From assembly GCF_006874475.1 (NCBI RefSeq), contig NZ_VIRM01000035.1:1-64000 (forward strand): a stretch of DNA of 64,000 nucleotides. Direction: 5' to 3'. Below, piece by piece: positions 8,729 to 16,798 of this stretch. Position 1 is the stretch's first letter. Every line of letters begins with the position of its first letter. The translations under genes were made by a program, and so were the position numbers. The notes under the pieces were generated by a model that had not been told where the DNA came from, did no database searches, and saw only the letters and a program-made list of their open reading frames with translations. Origin of the DNA: Microbispora hainanensis (GTDB lineage Bacteria > Actinomycetota > Actinomycetes > Streptosporangiales > Streptosporangiaceae).

Positions 8729-11209
8729 TCACCTGGCTCGCGCTCCTTTTCCCCGTACGACCACAGCCAGGCCGTTGTGAGTGGCGACGACGGCGATGTC
8801 TCCCGACAGGTCGGTGCGGTAGGGGCGCATGCCCAGCCAGCGCAGGCGCCGCAGCGTCAGCGGGGCGGGATGCCCGTAATCGTTGACCGCGCCGACGCTG
8901 ATGAGCGCGGCCCGCGCGCCTGTGGCGGCGAGGAAGGCCGGTGTCTGTCTCGACGAGCCGTGATGGGGAACTTTCAGCAGGTCGACCCGTGGCAGGCCGC
9001 GCCGCACCAGGGCTTCCTGCGCCTCCGTCTCCAGGTCGCCGGCGAGCAGGGCCGCCCCGAGAGCCGGTGCCGGCGAGCCGTCTGGTGCCGTGGACGGTCC
9101 GAACCAGCGGACCAGCAGCACGACGCTGGCGTTGTTGGCCACCGCCCCCTCGCCGGGACCCTGCGGCCCCACACCGGGCTCGGGCGCGAGCACGGTGATC
9201 TCGCTCGGTCCGAACCGCCACCGCAATCCGGGGACCGCCTGCCATTCCGGAATGTGCGCCGCCCTGAGCTGTGCGGAGACGCGTCCGGCCTCGCCCTCGG
9301 GCACGCGGCTCGGGCTCACGACCACCGCCCCCACCGCCCGGCGGCGCAGCACGCCCGGCAGCCCGCCGACATGGTCGAGATGGGGATGGGTCAGGACCAC
9401 GAGCGGCACCTGTCGTACCCCGAGAGCGCGCAGGCACCGATCGGCGGGGCCCGGCTGCGGCCCGGTGTCGACCACCACCGCCCGGCCGGGACCGGCCGCC
9501 AGCGCCAGGGCGTCCCCCTGCCCGACGTCGCAGACGACCAGCAGCCATCCCGGCGGCGGCCAGGGCGACACCACCGGCATGGCCACGAGCGCGGCGAGCA
9601 GCGCTCCGGCGGAGAGCGCCGCCACCAGGCGTCTTCGCGCGCGGCCACGCAGCACGAGCCATCCTGCGACGGCCGCCGCCGCGAGCGCGGCGACGCCCGC
9701 CGCTCCCCCGAACCACTCCGCCGAGGCGAACGGAAGGTCCGCTGCCCGCTGCGCCACCGCGATGATCCAGCCCACCGCCCACCCCGCAGGGCGCACCAGC
9801 AGCCGGGCCAGGTCCATGCTCACCGGAGCGACCAGTGCGGCTCCGAACCCCAGCACCGTCGCGGGCGCCACCGCGGGCTCCGCGAGGAGGTTGGCCGGGA
9901 TCGCCGCCAGGTCGAGGCGCCCCGACATCAGCACCAGCAGGGGCGTGACCGCCGCCTGCGCCGCGGCGGTCACCGCCAGGGCCTCGGCGAGCAGGCGGGG
10001 CACCCGGCGGGCCGTCAGACGGTCGCGCCATCGGGGAGCGAGGACCAGAATGCCGCCGGTCGCGAACACCGACAGCGCGAAGCCCCACTGACGGGCCAGC
10101 CCGGGATCGAACACGACCAGTCCCAGCACGGTCGCCGACAGGGCGGCCACCCCGTCCCGGGTGCGGCCGGTGCCGAGGGCCGCGGCGGCGACGGTTCCCA
10201 TGACGAGGGCTCGCAGCACGCTTGGCGACGGCCGCGCCACGACCGAGAAAGCGATCATCGCGATGACCGCGACGACGGCCCGGAGAGCCAGAGGCAGGCC
10301 GGCGAAGCGCCCGACCACCAGCACAGCGCCCGCCACGATCGCCAGATTGGTGCCGGACACGGCGGTGAGGTGGCTCAGGCCCGCCGTCACCAGGTCGAGC
10401 CGCACCTCCTCGTCGAGGCGTGACACGTCGCCGACGACCAGGCCGGGCAGCAGCCCGCGCTGGTCGTCCGGCAGCACACCGCTCGCCTCACGCAGCCCCT
10501 CGCGCAGCACCCCGGCCGTACGCTGAACGGCCGAGGGCGTGCCGATCGGCTCTGGCGGCCCCCGGACGAGCATGACGGCCGCGACCGGCTCACCCTGCTC
10601 CGCCGGGCCCAACCGCCCGCGCACCCTGACCCGCTGGCTGGGCAGCAGCGGACGCCAGCCGTCGGCGGGGCCGAGCAGCACGACGGGCACGTCCACGGCG
10701 TACCGCTCCCGAGCGGCCGACACCAGCAGCATCCGGGCGCGGACGACCGCCGTCTCCCGCCGGGACACCCCGCCCTGGTGCGGCCGGATGCGCGGATCGT
10801 CGGTGATCTCGGCTTCCGCCGTCACCGTGACGTTCCGGCGGGCCAGGTCCGGCACCGGCCCGGTCGTCACCCGGTGGACCGTGAACGCCGTCAGCGCGGC
10901 CGTGACGGCCGTGGACGCGAGCACCGCCAAGGCGATCCTGAGGGCGGCCCCCGGCGCTCCCGCCGGGTCGGCGAGTCCGCCGCCTGCCTGCTTGCCGCGC
11001 CGCCCGGCGGTCCACGCCGTCGCCCACGTGACCGCACCCGCGACGGTCGCGGCCAGCGCCACGGCGGCTCCGGCGACGGCCGAGCAGCCGAGCAGCACGA
11101 GCGCCGTGAGCCAGGCGGAGACCGCCGGAGCGGCCAGAGCCACCGGACCCGAAACCGCCCTGCCCCGTCCCGCCTCATCGCGGCGCTCGGGCAGGTCGCC
11201 GGCGATCAC
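8729..11209 (-). CDS. comEC: ComEC/Rec2 family DNA-uptake channel protein
   Basis: ComEC is the membrane channel for single-stranded DNA in competence. The 826-residue protein has an N-terminal membrane region, a central competence domain with SGLPDDQRGLLPGLVVGD-like and HLTAVSGTNLAIV motifs, a set of hydrophobic helices, and a C-terminal metallo-beta-lactamase-like domain with THPHLDHVGG and the later HHGSSRQTP, which could act as nuclease. The start GTG at 11209 overlaps the comEA stop in GTGA, so the two are translationally coupled. Most filamentous actinomycetes are not known to be naturally competent, so the actual role (DNA uptake or another) is open. Confidence 0.93.
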   Translation of the reverse strand: MIAGDLPERRDEAGRGRAVSGPVALAAPAVSAWLTALVLLGCSAVAGAAVALAATVAGAVTWATAWTAGRRGKQAGGGLADPAGAPGAALRIALAVLASTAVTAALTAFTVHRVTTGPVPDLARRNVTVTAEAEITDDPRIRPHQGGVSRRETAVVRARMLLVSAARERYAVDVPVVLLGPADGWRPLLPSQRVRVRGRLGPAEQGEPVAAVMLVRGPPEPIGTPSAVQRTAGVLREGLREASGVLPDDQRGLLPGLVVGDVSRLDEEVRLDLVTAGLSHLTAVSGTNLAIVAGAVLVVGRFAGLPLALRAVVAVIAMIAFSVVARPSPSVLRALVMGTVAAAALGTGRTRDGVAALSATVLGLVVFDPGLARQWGFALSVFATGGILVLAPRWRDRLTARRVPRLLAEALAVTAAAQAAVTPLLVLMSGRLDLAAIPANLLAEPAVAPATVLGFGAALVAPVSMDLARLLVRPAGWAVGWIIAVAQRAADLPFASAEWFGGAAGVAALAAAAVAGWLVLRGRARRRLVAALSAGALLAALVAMPVVSPWPPPGWLLVVCDVGQGDALALAAGPGRAVVVDTGPQPGPADRCLRALGVRQVPLVVLTHPHLDHVGGLPGVLRRRAVGAVVVSPSRVPEGEAGRVSAQLRAAHIPEWQAVPGLRWRFGPSEITVLAPEPGVGPQGPGEGAVANNASVVLLVRWFGPSTAPDGSPAPALGAALLAGDLETEAQEALVRRGLPRVDLLKVPHHGSSRQTPAFLAATGARAALISVGAVNDYGHPAPLTLRRLRWLGMRPYRTDLSGDIAVVATHNGLAVVVRGKGARAR

Positions 11210-12333
11210 ACGGAGACCTTGTCGCGCATCTCGGCGAACTTCCTGTCTCCGATGCCCGGGACCTCCTTCAACTGGTCGACGCTCTGGAAGCCTCCGTGCG
11301 CGTTCCGATAGTCGACGATCCGTTGCGCGATCACGCCGCCGATCCCGGGCAGCGCGTCGAGTTGCTCGGCGGTGGCGGTGTTGAGGTTCACCACCCCCGG
11401 TCCGGGCGCCATGGTCGATCCCGGAACGGAAGCGAGCCCCGCGTCGGCCGCCGCCGGGCTTCCGGCGACGATCTGCTCACCGTCCACCAGACGCCGGGCC
11501 AGGTTGATCCCACCCGGTTTCGCGCCCTTCCGCAGACCTCCCGCGGCCTCGATCGCGTCGGCGACCCGCGCGCCGGACGCGAGGACGAACACTCCCGGGT
11601 GGCGAACCTTGCCCGTCACATAAACGACGACCCGCGCAGGCGAACCGGGGGTGGTGACCGCGGGGCCGCCGGCACCCGCGACATAGGCCGTCGCGCCCGG
11701 CCCGCTGTCGCCTCCCGGGCCCGGCGACGCGGGCGCCGCCGAACCGGGCGGCACGTCGCGGCCGGTGGCGGAGCCCGCGGCATGGTCTGCGGCGTGGTCT
11801 GTGGCGTGGTCTGCGGCAGGGCCGAGGTCGCGAACCGCGGCGGCCGGGAGTGGCGGGCCGATGGGCTCGGCCACCGGCCGCGACCGCCAGGCCAGGACCC
11901 CGGTGACGACCGCGGCGAGCAGCCCGGCGGCCACGAGCACCCGCAACCCGGGCATGCCGGGATCGAGCCGTGGCAGGGCACGACCGAGAGCCGCTCGTCC
12001 GCGCGCTCTCAGGTCCGGCGCGGACGTCCCCGGCCCGTCCGGACGTGCTGGCGACTCGTCCAGGCGTCCTCCCCACCGATCGGCGGCCTCCTCGGGCAGG
12101 CCGAAGGTCTCCTCGCGGTAAGGGCCGTCCTCGGCCTCCGTCGAATGCTCGGGCACGTAGGTCTCCGTACAGACGATGTGGGGAGCGCCGAACGACGGCG
12201 GCGGCCCGGGCGGGGACGGCGTCGACCGCAGGCGGGCGGACGGGGGAACCGGATCGAGCGGACGCAGCAGCCCGCGCAGGCGGGACTCGCCGACGACACC
12301 GCGTGCGGCCCCACGAGACTCCTTGCTTCGCAC
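11206..12333 (-). CDS. comEA: ComEA-like DNA receptor, helix-hairpin-helix protein
   Basis: This 375-residue protein is anchored by one membrane helix near residues 128-148 (LRVLVAAGLLAAVVTGVLAW). Outside it has a low-complexity Pro/Ala linker, an SLBB domain (VVYVTGKVRHPGVFVL through ADAIEAAGG) and a C-terminal helix-hairpin-helix pair (NLNTATAEQLDALPGIGG and LKEVPGIGDRKF) for double-stranded DNA binding. The N-terminal cytoplasmic extension of about 125 residues is long for the family and low in recognisable motifs. Inside the linker, a 12-bp unit is repeated about three times in frame (near 11778-11817), giving DHATDHAADHAA. The gene overlaps comEC and probably shares a transcript with it and holA. 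Confidence 0.9.
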   Translation of the reverse strand: MRSKESRGAARGVVGESRLRGLLRPLDPVPPSARLRSTPSPPGPPPSFGAPHIVCTETYVPEHSTEAEDGPYREETFGLPEEAADRWGGRLDESPARPDGPGTSAPDLRARGRAALGRALPRLDPGMPGLRVLVAAGLLAAVVTGVLAWRSRPVAEPIGPPLPAAAVRDLGPAADHATDHAADHAAGSATGRDVPPGSAAPASPGPGGDSGPGATAYVAGAGGPAVTTPGSPARVVVYVTGKVRHPGVFVLASGARVADAIEAAGGLRKGAKPGGINLARRLVDGEQIVAGSPAAADAGLASVPGSTMAPGPGVVNLNTATAEQLDALPGIGGVIAQRIVDYRNAHGGFQSVDQLKEVPGIGDRKFAEMRDKVSV

Positions 12334-12454
12334 GCCATGGACGGTAGGGACTCACCGAACCCTCAATCGCCGCCGAACGCGATTCTGTGGACAACCCGCG
12401 AACCCCCGGTCGCCCGGCAACGCGACGAGGGTGATGTGCGGCTTGGCCGGAGGC

Positions 12455-13309
12455 TCAGCCGGGGGTGGCGGGGGCGATGGTGACGCCGAGCATGCCGGGA
12501 CCGACGTGGGCCCCGAGGACCGGGCCGATTTCGGCCACCCACATCCGTACGAGCCTGGGCAGTCGTGCTGTCAGGCCCTTGGTGAGCGCCTCGGCCCGCT
12601 CGGCGGCCATCAGGTGCTGTACGGCCACGTCGACCGGCCGGTCCCCGGCGGCCTCGACGGCCAGGTCCTCCAGGCGGGCGAGGGCCCGGCTCCCGGTGCG
12701 GACCTTCTCCAGGACGCCGATCTCGCCCTCGGCCATGCGCAGCAGCGGTTTGATCGACAGCGCCGATCCCAGGAGGCCGGCCACCCGGCCGATGCGGCCG
12801 CCGTGCCGCAGGTAGTCGAGCGTCTCGACGTAGAAGAACGTGCTTGCGGAGGCGGCCCTCCGCCGGGCCACGTCGGCCACTTCGGCGGCCGGGGCCCCCG
12901 CCGCGGCCGCCCCCGCGGCGGCCAGTGCCGCGAAGCCGAGTCCCATGGCGATCGACCCGCTGTCGACGACCTCGACCGGCACAGGGGCTTGTCTCGCGGC
13001 CAGACGTGCGGAGTCGGCGGTGCCGGACAGCGCGCCGGACAGATGGACGGAGACGATCGCGGTGGCGCCGTCCGCGGCGGCCCGCCGGTAGGCGTCCGCG
13101 AAACGCTCGGGAGCCGGGCGCGAGGTGAGGATCGGCGAGCGGGCCTTGAGGGCGTGCGCGAGAAGACCGGCGTCGAACGGGGTCACGTCGTCGATCTCGC
13201 GATCACCGAGGATCACTTGAACCGGCACGACGGTGATGTTCCATCTGCCGGTCGCCTCGGCGCCGAGGTACGCCGTGGAATCGGTGACGACAGCGACAGA
13301 TGGTGACAT
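12455..13309 (-). CDS. DegV family fatty-acid-binding protein
   Basis: DegV (FakB-like) proteins bind a fatty acid and, where a FakA kinase exists, present it for phosphorylation. The 284-residue protein has the family N terminus SPSVAVVTDSTAYL, the SRPAPERFADAYRRA segment (the family TSQPxP-type motif), SVHLSGALSGTADSARLAA, VVDSGSIAMGLGF, and the late YLRHGGRIGRVAGLLGSALSIKP motif. No kinase gene is visible nearby. A promoter ends six bases before the ATG at 13309, so the transcript is probably leaderless. The 20-bp tandem array downstream of hutI begins right behind this promoter's -35 box. Confidence 0.93.
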   Translation of the reverse strand: MSPSVAVVTDSTAYLGAEATGRWNITVVPVQVILGDREIDDVTPFDAGLLAHALKARSPILTSRPAPERFADAYRRAAADGATAIVSVHLSGALSGTADSARLAARQAPVPVEVVDSGSIAMGLGFAALAAAGAAAAGAPAAEVADVARRRAASASTFFYVETLDYLRHGGRIGRVAGLLGSALSIKPLLRMAEGEIGVLEKVRTGSRALARLEDLAVEAAGDRPVDVAVQHLMAAERAEALTKGLTARLPRLVRMWVAEIGPVLGAHVGPGMLGVTIAPATPG

Positions 13310-13315
13310 ATCGCG

Positions 13316-13343
13316 AGATTACCCGCGGGTGATCGCCTGGCAA
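13316..13343 (-). promoter_or_regulatory. degV promoter (leaderless type)
   Basis: On the minus strand, TTGCCA (complement of 13338-13343) and TAATCT (complement of 13316-13321) are 16 bp apart. The degV ATG lies six bases beyond the -10 box. The -10 is close to consensus; the 16-bp spacing is slightly short. Confidence 0.55.
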
Positions 13344-13344
13344 G

Positions 13345-13444
13345 CTTTTCCGGAACCCCGGGCCGCCTTTTCCTGGATCTCCCAGCCTTTTCCCGGACCT
13401 CCAGGCCTTTTCATAAACCTTCAGACCGCTTGCTGGATCTTCAG
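13345..13444. repeat. 20-bp tandem repeat array, five imperfect units
   Basis: Four units of exactly 20 bp (13365-13384, 13385-13404, 13405-13424, 13425-13444) follow a fifth, more degenerate one (13345-13364). On the plus strand a unit reads gccttttcccggacctccag. Conserved cores are the CTTTTCC at the start and GGAnCTnCAG at the end. The array fills the gap between the degV promoter and the repeats at the hutI stop. It has no spacers, so it is not CRISPR. Confidence 0.75.
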
Positions 13445-13468
13445 GCCTCGCGCACGGCCCGCCCGTCG

Positions 13469-13516
13469 CCGAACCGGCCTTCACGAAAACCGGCCCGTCA
13501 CAAAACCGGCCCGTTA
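13469..13516 (-). repeat. Tandem repeat of the hutI stop-codon region
   Basis: Read on the minus strand, the hutI stop sits in a unit TAACGGGCCGGTTTTG (13501-13516). It is followed by TGACGGGCCGGTTTTCG (13484-13500) and TGAAGGCCGGTTCGG (13469-13483). Each unit starts with a stop codon, and the second stop is in another frame from the first. Confidence 0.75.
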
Positions 13517-14722
13517 CTGGACCGGTACGCCGCCCCGCCAGACCCGACGCGGCTTGAGACCGAACGACCAGGCGAACGCGCCCTCGTGGTCGGCGTCCCA
13601 CTGGACGATGTCGGCCAGGCGGCCGGGGGCGAGGATGCCGCGGTCGGGCGCGCCGAGGACCTGGGCTCCACCCAGCGTGGCGGCCCGCAGGGCGTCTCCG
13701 ACGCTCATCCCGAACGCCGCCACCGCGAGGCTGATGACCAGGGACATCGAGGTGATGCCGCAGTGGCCCGGGTTGTGGTCGCTGCCGAGCGCGATCGGGA
13801 CACCCTGGGCCAGCATCCGGCGCACCGGCGGGAGGTGGCCCACCTGCAGAGCCGCGCCCGGGCAGACGACGGCGGGCACGCCGTACCTCGCCATCAGGGC
13901 GACGTCCTCGTCCGAGGCGTGGTGGAGCAGGTCGGCGGAGGCGCAGCCCATCTCGGCCGCGAGCTGGACGGCGCCGCGCCGGTTGTAGGCGCCCGCGTGG
14001 ATGCGCGGCAGCAGCCCGACGTTGCGGCCGGAGGCCAGCACCCAGCGGGCCTCCTCTGCGGTGAAGTGGCCGTCGTCGCAGTAGACGTCGACGCTGTCGG
14101 CCCCGGCGCCGGCGGCGTCCGCGCACCAGGAGGCCACGGCCTCGACGTAGTCGCGCTGGCGGCCGAAGTATTCCGGCGGCACCACGTGGGCGGCCAGGAA
14201 CGTGACGTGGACCCGCGGCATCATCGGCTCTTTTTCGAGCTCGCGCAGCAGCCGCACGTCGGCCAGCTCGCCGTCGCGGGTGAGGTGGTAGCCGGTCTTG
14301 GCCTCGACGGTGGTGGTGCCGCCGAGCAGCCACTCGCGCAGCCGCTCGCGGACCCCGTTGCACAGCGTCCAGGGGTCGGTGCCGCGGGTCACGGTGACGG
14401 TCGAGCCGATGCCGCCGCCCGCCGCCGCGATGGCCGAGGCGCTGGACCCGCCGGAGCGCATCGCCATCTCCGCGTAGCGGTTGCCGGCGTACACGGGGTG
14501 GGTGTGCGCGTCGATGAGGCCGGGCGTGACGAGCGCGCCGCCGAGGTTCTCCACGTGGTCGACGTCGACGATGTCGTCCACGACGCCGGGAACGCTCTGC
14601 GGGAGGTCGGCGGCGCGGCCGACCCACGCGATCCGGTCGTTGTGCACGAGGATCGCGGCGTTGCTGCACACATCGTGTCCGGTCCAGAGCCGGCCGATGT
14701 TGGTGAGAAGGCGAACGGTCAT
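13514..14722 (-). CDS. hutI: Imidazolonepropionase
   Basis: HutI hydrolyses 4-imidazolone-5-propionate to N-formimidoyl-glutamate in histidine breakdown. The 402-residue amidohydrolase has the metal-binding DAHTHPVYAGNR near residue 71, EAKTGYHLTRDGE, RIHAGAY with a metal His, HHASDED, and GSDHNPGHCGITSM with the catalytic Asp. The ATG at 14722 is chosen because AGGTGG lies just before it; the in-frame upstream ATG at 14737 would contain this ribosome-binding site. No other hut gene is present in the window, so the pathway must be completed elsewhere. The end of the gene leads into two kinds of tandem repeats. Confidence 0.94.
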   Translation of the reverse strand: MTVRLLTNIGRLWTGHDVCSNAAILVHNDRIAWVGRAADLPQSVPGVVDDIVDVDHVENLGGALVTPGLIDAHTHPVYAGNRYAEMAMRSGGSSASAIAAAGGGIGSTVTVTRGTDPWTLCNGVRERLREWLLGGTTTVEAKTGYHLTRDGELADVRLLRELEKEPMMPRVHVTFLAAHVVPPEYFGRQRDYVEAVASWCADAAGAGADSVDVYCDDGHFTAEEARWVLASGRNVGLLPRIHAGAYNRRGAVQLAAEMGCASADLLHHASDEDVALMARYGVPAVVCPGAALQVGHLPPVRRMLAQGVPIALGSDHNPGHCGITSMSLVISLAVAAFGMSVGDALRAATLGGAQVLGAPDRGILAPGRLADIVQWDADHEGAFAWSFGLKPRRVWRGGVPVQ

Positions 14723-14929
14723 CCGACCACCTGCCAAACACCCCGGGACGACGAAAGGCCCCCGCCTGCGGGCGCCTGGCCCGCCGGGTCCGCTTCGCGT
14801 CCGGACGTCATTGGGGGGTCTCCTGCCTCATCGCGCACCGATGTTGTGCGATGACCCTACCGCCGGGATCTCGAACCCGGGCGATTCAGTTCAGTTACGG
14901 TATTTCACAGGTGGGCTTGATGTACAGGG
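14723..14929. other. Gap upstream of hutI
   Basis: Together with the small ORF and the stretch after it, this belongs to a region of about 450 bp between hutI and hflX without a long gene. I see a short dyad near 14833-14853 and the palindrome-like GGGATCTCGAACCC near 14875, but no tRNA, no convincing promoter and no coding frame. Base composition falls toward the right end. Confidence 0.4.
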
Positions 14930-15097
14930 TTAGCGACAGAAACGTAGGCCGGCATCATGCGCATCGCCGCGCATCAGTCGTCTCACACGCTGCGGCGAGA
15001 TCAGGTTCGACGAGACCGATCCGTTGTCCGCGAACGCCTTGAATAGGGTGACCGCACTGCCTGGAGTCATGTTGTTACCCACGCCATAAGGTCCCAT
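14930..15097 (-). CDS. Small ORF, 55 residues, unknown function
   Basis: The ATG at 15097 is preceded at good distance by the purine run AAGGAAAG (complement of about 15101-15108), a plausible ribosome-binding site. The frame stays open for 55 codons to a TAA at 14930. The product starts MGPYGVGNNMTPGSAVTLFK, has a mixed middle with FADNGSVSSNL, and a basic end, RVRRLMRGDAHDAGLRFCR. I see no signal peptide or membrane helix and do not recognise a family. Codon use is less GC-biased than in neighbouring genes (CTA twice, AAC repeatedly), which may mean recent acquisition or a non-coding origin. It follows hflX on the same strand beyond a hairpin. Confidence 0.4.
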   Translation of the reverse strand: MGPYGVGNNMTPGSAVTLFKAFADNGSVSSNLISPQRVRRLMRGDAHDAGLRFCR

Positions 15098-15115
15098 TAG
15101 GCTTTCCTTATCTTA
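15097..15115. promoter_or_regulatory. Weak iron-box-like sequence before the small ORF
   Basis: The 19 bases from 15097 match the IdeR/DmdR1 consensus TTAGGTTAGGCTAACCTAA at 12 positions, including TTAGG at one end. It overlaps the ribosome-binding site and the TAAGAT that could serve as a -10. Twelve of nineteen is below what is usual for working sites, so this is only a lead. Confidence 0.2.
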
Positions 15116-15130
15116 GCAAGGGCAACCGCC

Positions 15131-15162
15131 GGCGGGCCACCGACACGCGAAGGTGGCCCGCC
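15131..15162 (-). terminator. Hairpin after hflX
   Basis: GGCGGGCCACC (15131-15141) can pair with GGTGGCCCGCC (15152-15162), an 11-bp perfect GC-rich stem with a ten-base loop. It lies 12 bases beyond the hflX stop on the minus strand. There is no T run, so it would be an intrinsic terminator of the T-less type frequent in high-GC actinomycetes, or an RNA-stabilising end. Confidence 0.6.
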
Positions 15163-15173
15163 GAGGAAAGGCG

Positions 15174-16586
15174 TCAGACGGTTTCGACGGGTTTGGCCAC
15201 CCGGTCGAGCTCCGCGTACAGGTCGGCGAGGACCCGGGCGTGCAGGACGGTGCCGTCGCCGGTGTGCTCCAGCGACAGGACCTCGCCCTCGCTGTGCGCC
15301 CGCGCGATCAGGTCGCCCCTGTCGTATGGCACCAGCAGCCTCACCTCGTGGTCGAGGCGGGGCAGCTCCCGCTCGATCACGGCCATGAGCTCACTGATCC
15401 CGGCCCCGGTGCGGGCGGAGACGACGACGCTGTGCCGTTCCTTCATGGTCAGCCGGGTCAGCACGACGGGGTCGGCGGCGTCGGCCTTGTTGACGACCAC
15501 GATCTCCGGGATGTCCCGCGCGCCCTCGATCTCGGCCAGCACCTCGCGCACGGCCGCGATCTGCGACTCGGGGTCGGGGTGCGAGCCGTCCACCACGTGG
15601 AGGATCAGGTCGGCGTCGCCCACCTCCTCCAGCGTCGAGCGGAACGCCTCGACGAGCTGGTGGGGCAGGTGCCGTACGAACCCGACCGTGTCGGCCAGCG
15701 TGAACAGGCGGCCCTCGGGCGTGCGGGCCTTGCGCACGGTCGGGTCGAGGGTCGCGAACAGCGCGTCCTCGACCAGCACTCCGGCGCCGGTCAGCTGGTT
15801 GAGCAGCGACGACTTGCCGGCGTTGGTGTATCCGGCGATCGCCACGGCGGGCACCTCGCGGGCCTGCCGCCGGTGCCGCATGGTCTGCCGTGCGGTCGAC
15901 ATCTCCTTGATCTGCCGCCGCAGCTTGGCCATCCGCTCGCGGATCCGCCGCCGGTCCAGCTCGATCTTGGTCTCACCGGGACCGCGGCCACCGATGCCGA
16001 CGCCGCCGGCGGCGCGGCCGCCGACCTGACGGGACAGGTTGCCACCCCAGCCTCGCAGGCGCGGCAGCAGGTATTGCAGCTGCGCCAGCTCGACCTGGGC
16101 CTTGCCCTCGCGGCTCTTGGCGTGCTGGGCGAAGATGTCGAGGATCAGCGCGGTCCGGTCGATGACCTTGACCTTCACGATCTCTTCGAGCTGGCGGAGC
16201 TGGCCGGGGGTCAGCTCGCCGTCGCAGATCACGGTGTCGGCGCCGCTCGCGGCGACGATGTCACGCAGCTCGATCGCCTTGCCCGATCCGATGTAGGTGG
16301 CGGGGTCGGGCCGGTCGCGACGCTGGATCAGACCCTCCAGCACCTGCGATCCGGCGGTTTCGGCCAGCAGCTTCAGCTCCTGCAGCGAGTTCTCCGCGTC
16401 CAGCGCGGTGCCGCCCGCCCAGACGCCGACCAGGACGACCCGCTCCAGCCGCAGCTGCCGGTATTCGACTTCGGTGATGTCTTCGAGCTCTGTCGACAGA
16501 CCCGCTACGCGGCGGAGCGCCTGGCGCTCTTCCAGTTCGTAATCGCCCACGGCGAGGTCTTCGGGCTCGTTTCGCATATATGTCAT
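15174..16586 (-). CDS. hflX: GTPase HflX
   Basis: HflX splits stalled or stress-arrested 70S ribosomes. The 470-residue protein has the HflX N-terminal domain (RVVLVGVWAGG, SGKAIELRDIV, DGELTPGQLRQLEE, DRTALILDIFAQHA), the glycine-rich linker GGRAAGGVGIGGRGPGETKIE, and the GTPase domain with GYTNAGKSSLLN, DTVGFVRHLP and NKAD. The open frame begins at 16658; I place the start at ATG 16586 (MTYMRNEP), with ATG 16577 as the alternative. In many actinobacteria hflX directly follows dapF. Here dapF lies about 33 kb away, so this pair has been separated. Confidence 0.95.
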   Translation of the reverse strand: MTYMRNEPEDLAVGDYELEERQALRRVAGLSTELEDITEVEYRQLRLERVVLVGVWAGGTALDAENSLQELKLLAETAGSQVLEGLIQRRDRPDPATYIGSGKAIELRDIVAASGADTVICDGELTPGQLRQLEEIVKVKVIDRTALILDIFAQHAKSREGKAQVELAQLQYLLPRLRGWGGNLSRQVGGRAAGGVGIGGRGPGETKIELDRRRIRERMAKLRRQIKEMSTARQTMRHRRQAREVPAVAIAGYTNAGKSSLLNQLTGAGVLVEDALFATLDPTVRKARTPEGRLFTLADTVGFVRHLPHQLVEAFRSTLEEVGDADLILHVVDGSHPDPESQIAAVREVLAEIEGARDIPEIVVVNKADAADPVVLTRLTMKERHSVVVSARTGAGISELMAVIERELPRLDHEVRLLVPYDRGDLIARAHSEGEVLSLEHTGDGTVLHARVLADLYAELDRVAKPVETV

Positions 16587-16798
16587 CTCTACTAGACAGA
16601 ACAGTCGGACACCCCGATGCCTTCCCAGGCCCCGGATGCCTCCCGTCGATGGTGACACGACCCCCGGGACGTACGCACTCCCTTATGCGCCCGATTCGCC
16701 AGGAGCCGAGCCAATTCCCAATCATCAACAAACGGGATGTAGCAGGGTTGATCACGAGCGGGGCCGACCGGCGCCCCCGTGCACAGCAGGAGGAGAGC

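Noticed and set aside
8664-10088. N-terminal extension of holA up to 10088
   Set aside because: This part is antisense to comEC, Arg/Gly-rich and has no counterpart in HolA proteins.
13345-13444. Possible CRISPR array
   Set aside because: The units are directly adjacent without spacers, only 20 bp long and degenerate, and no cas genes are present.
14868-14890. tRNA-like T-arm sequence (GGTTCGA-type) on the minus strand
   Set aside because: The loop would have eight bases, and no acceptor, D or anticodon arms can be drawn around it.
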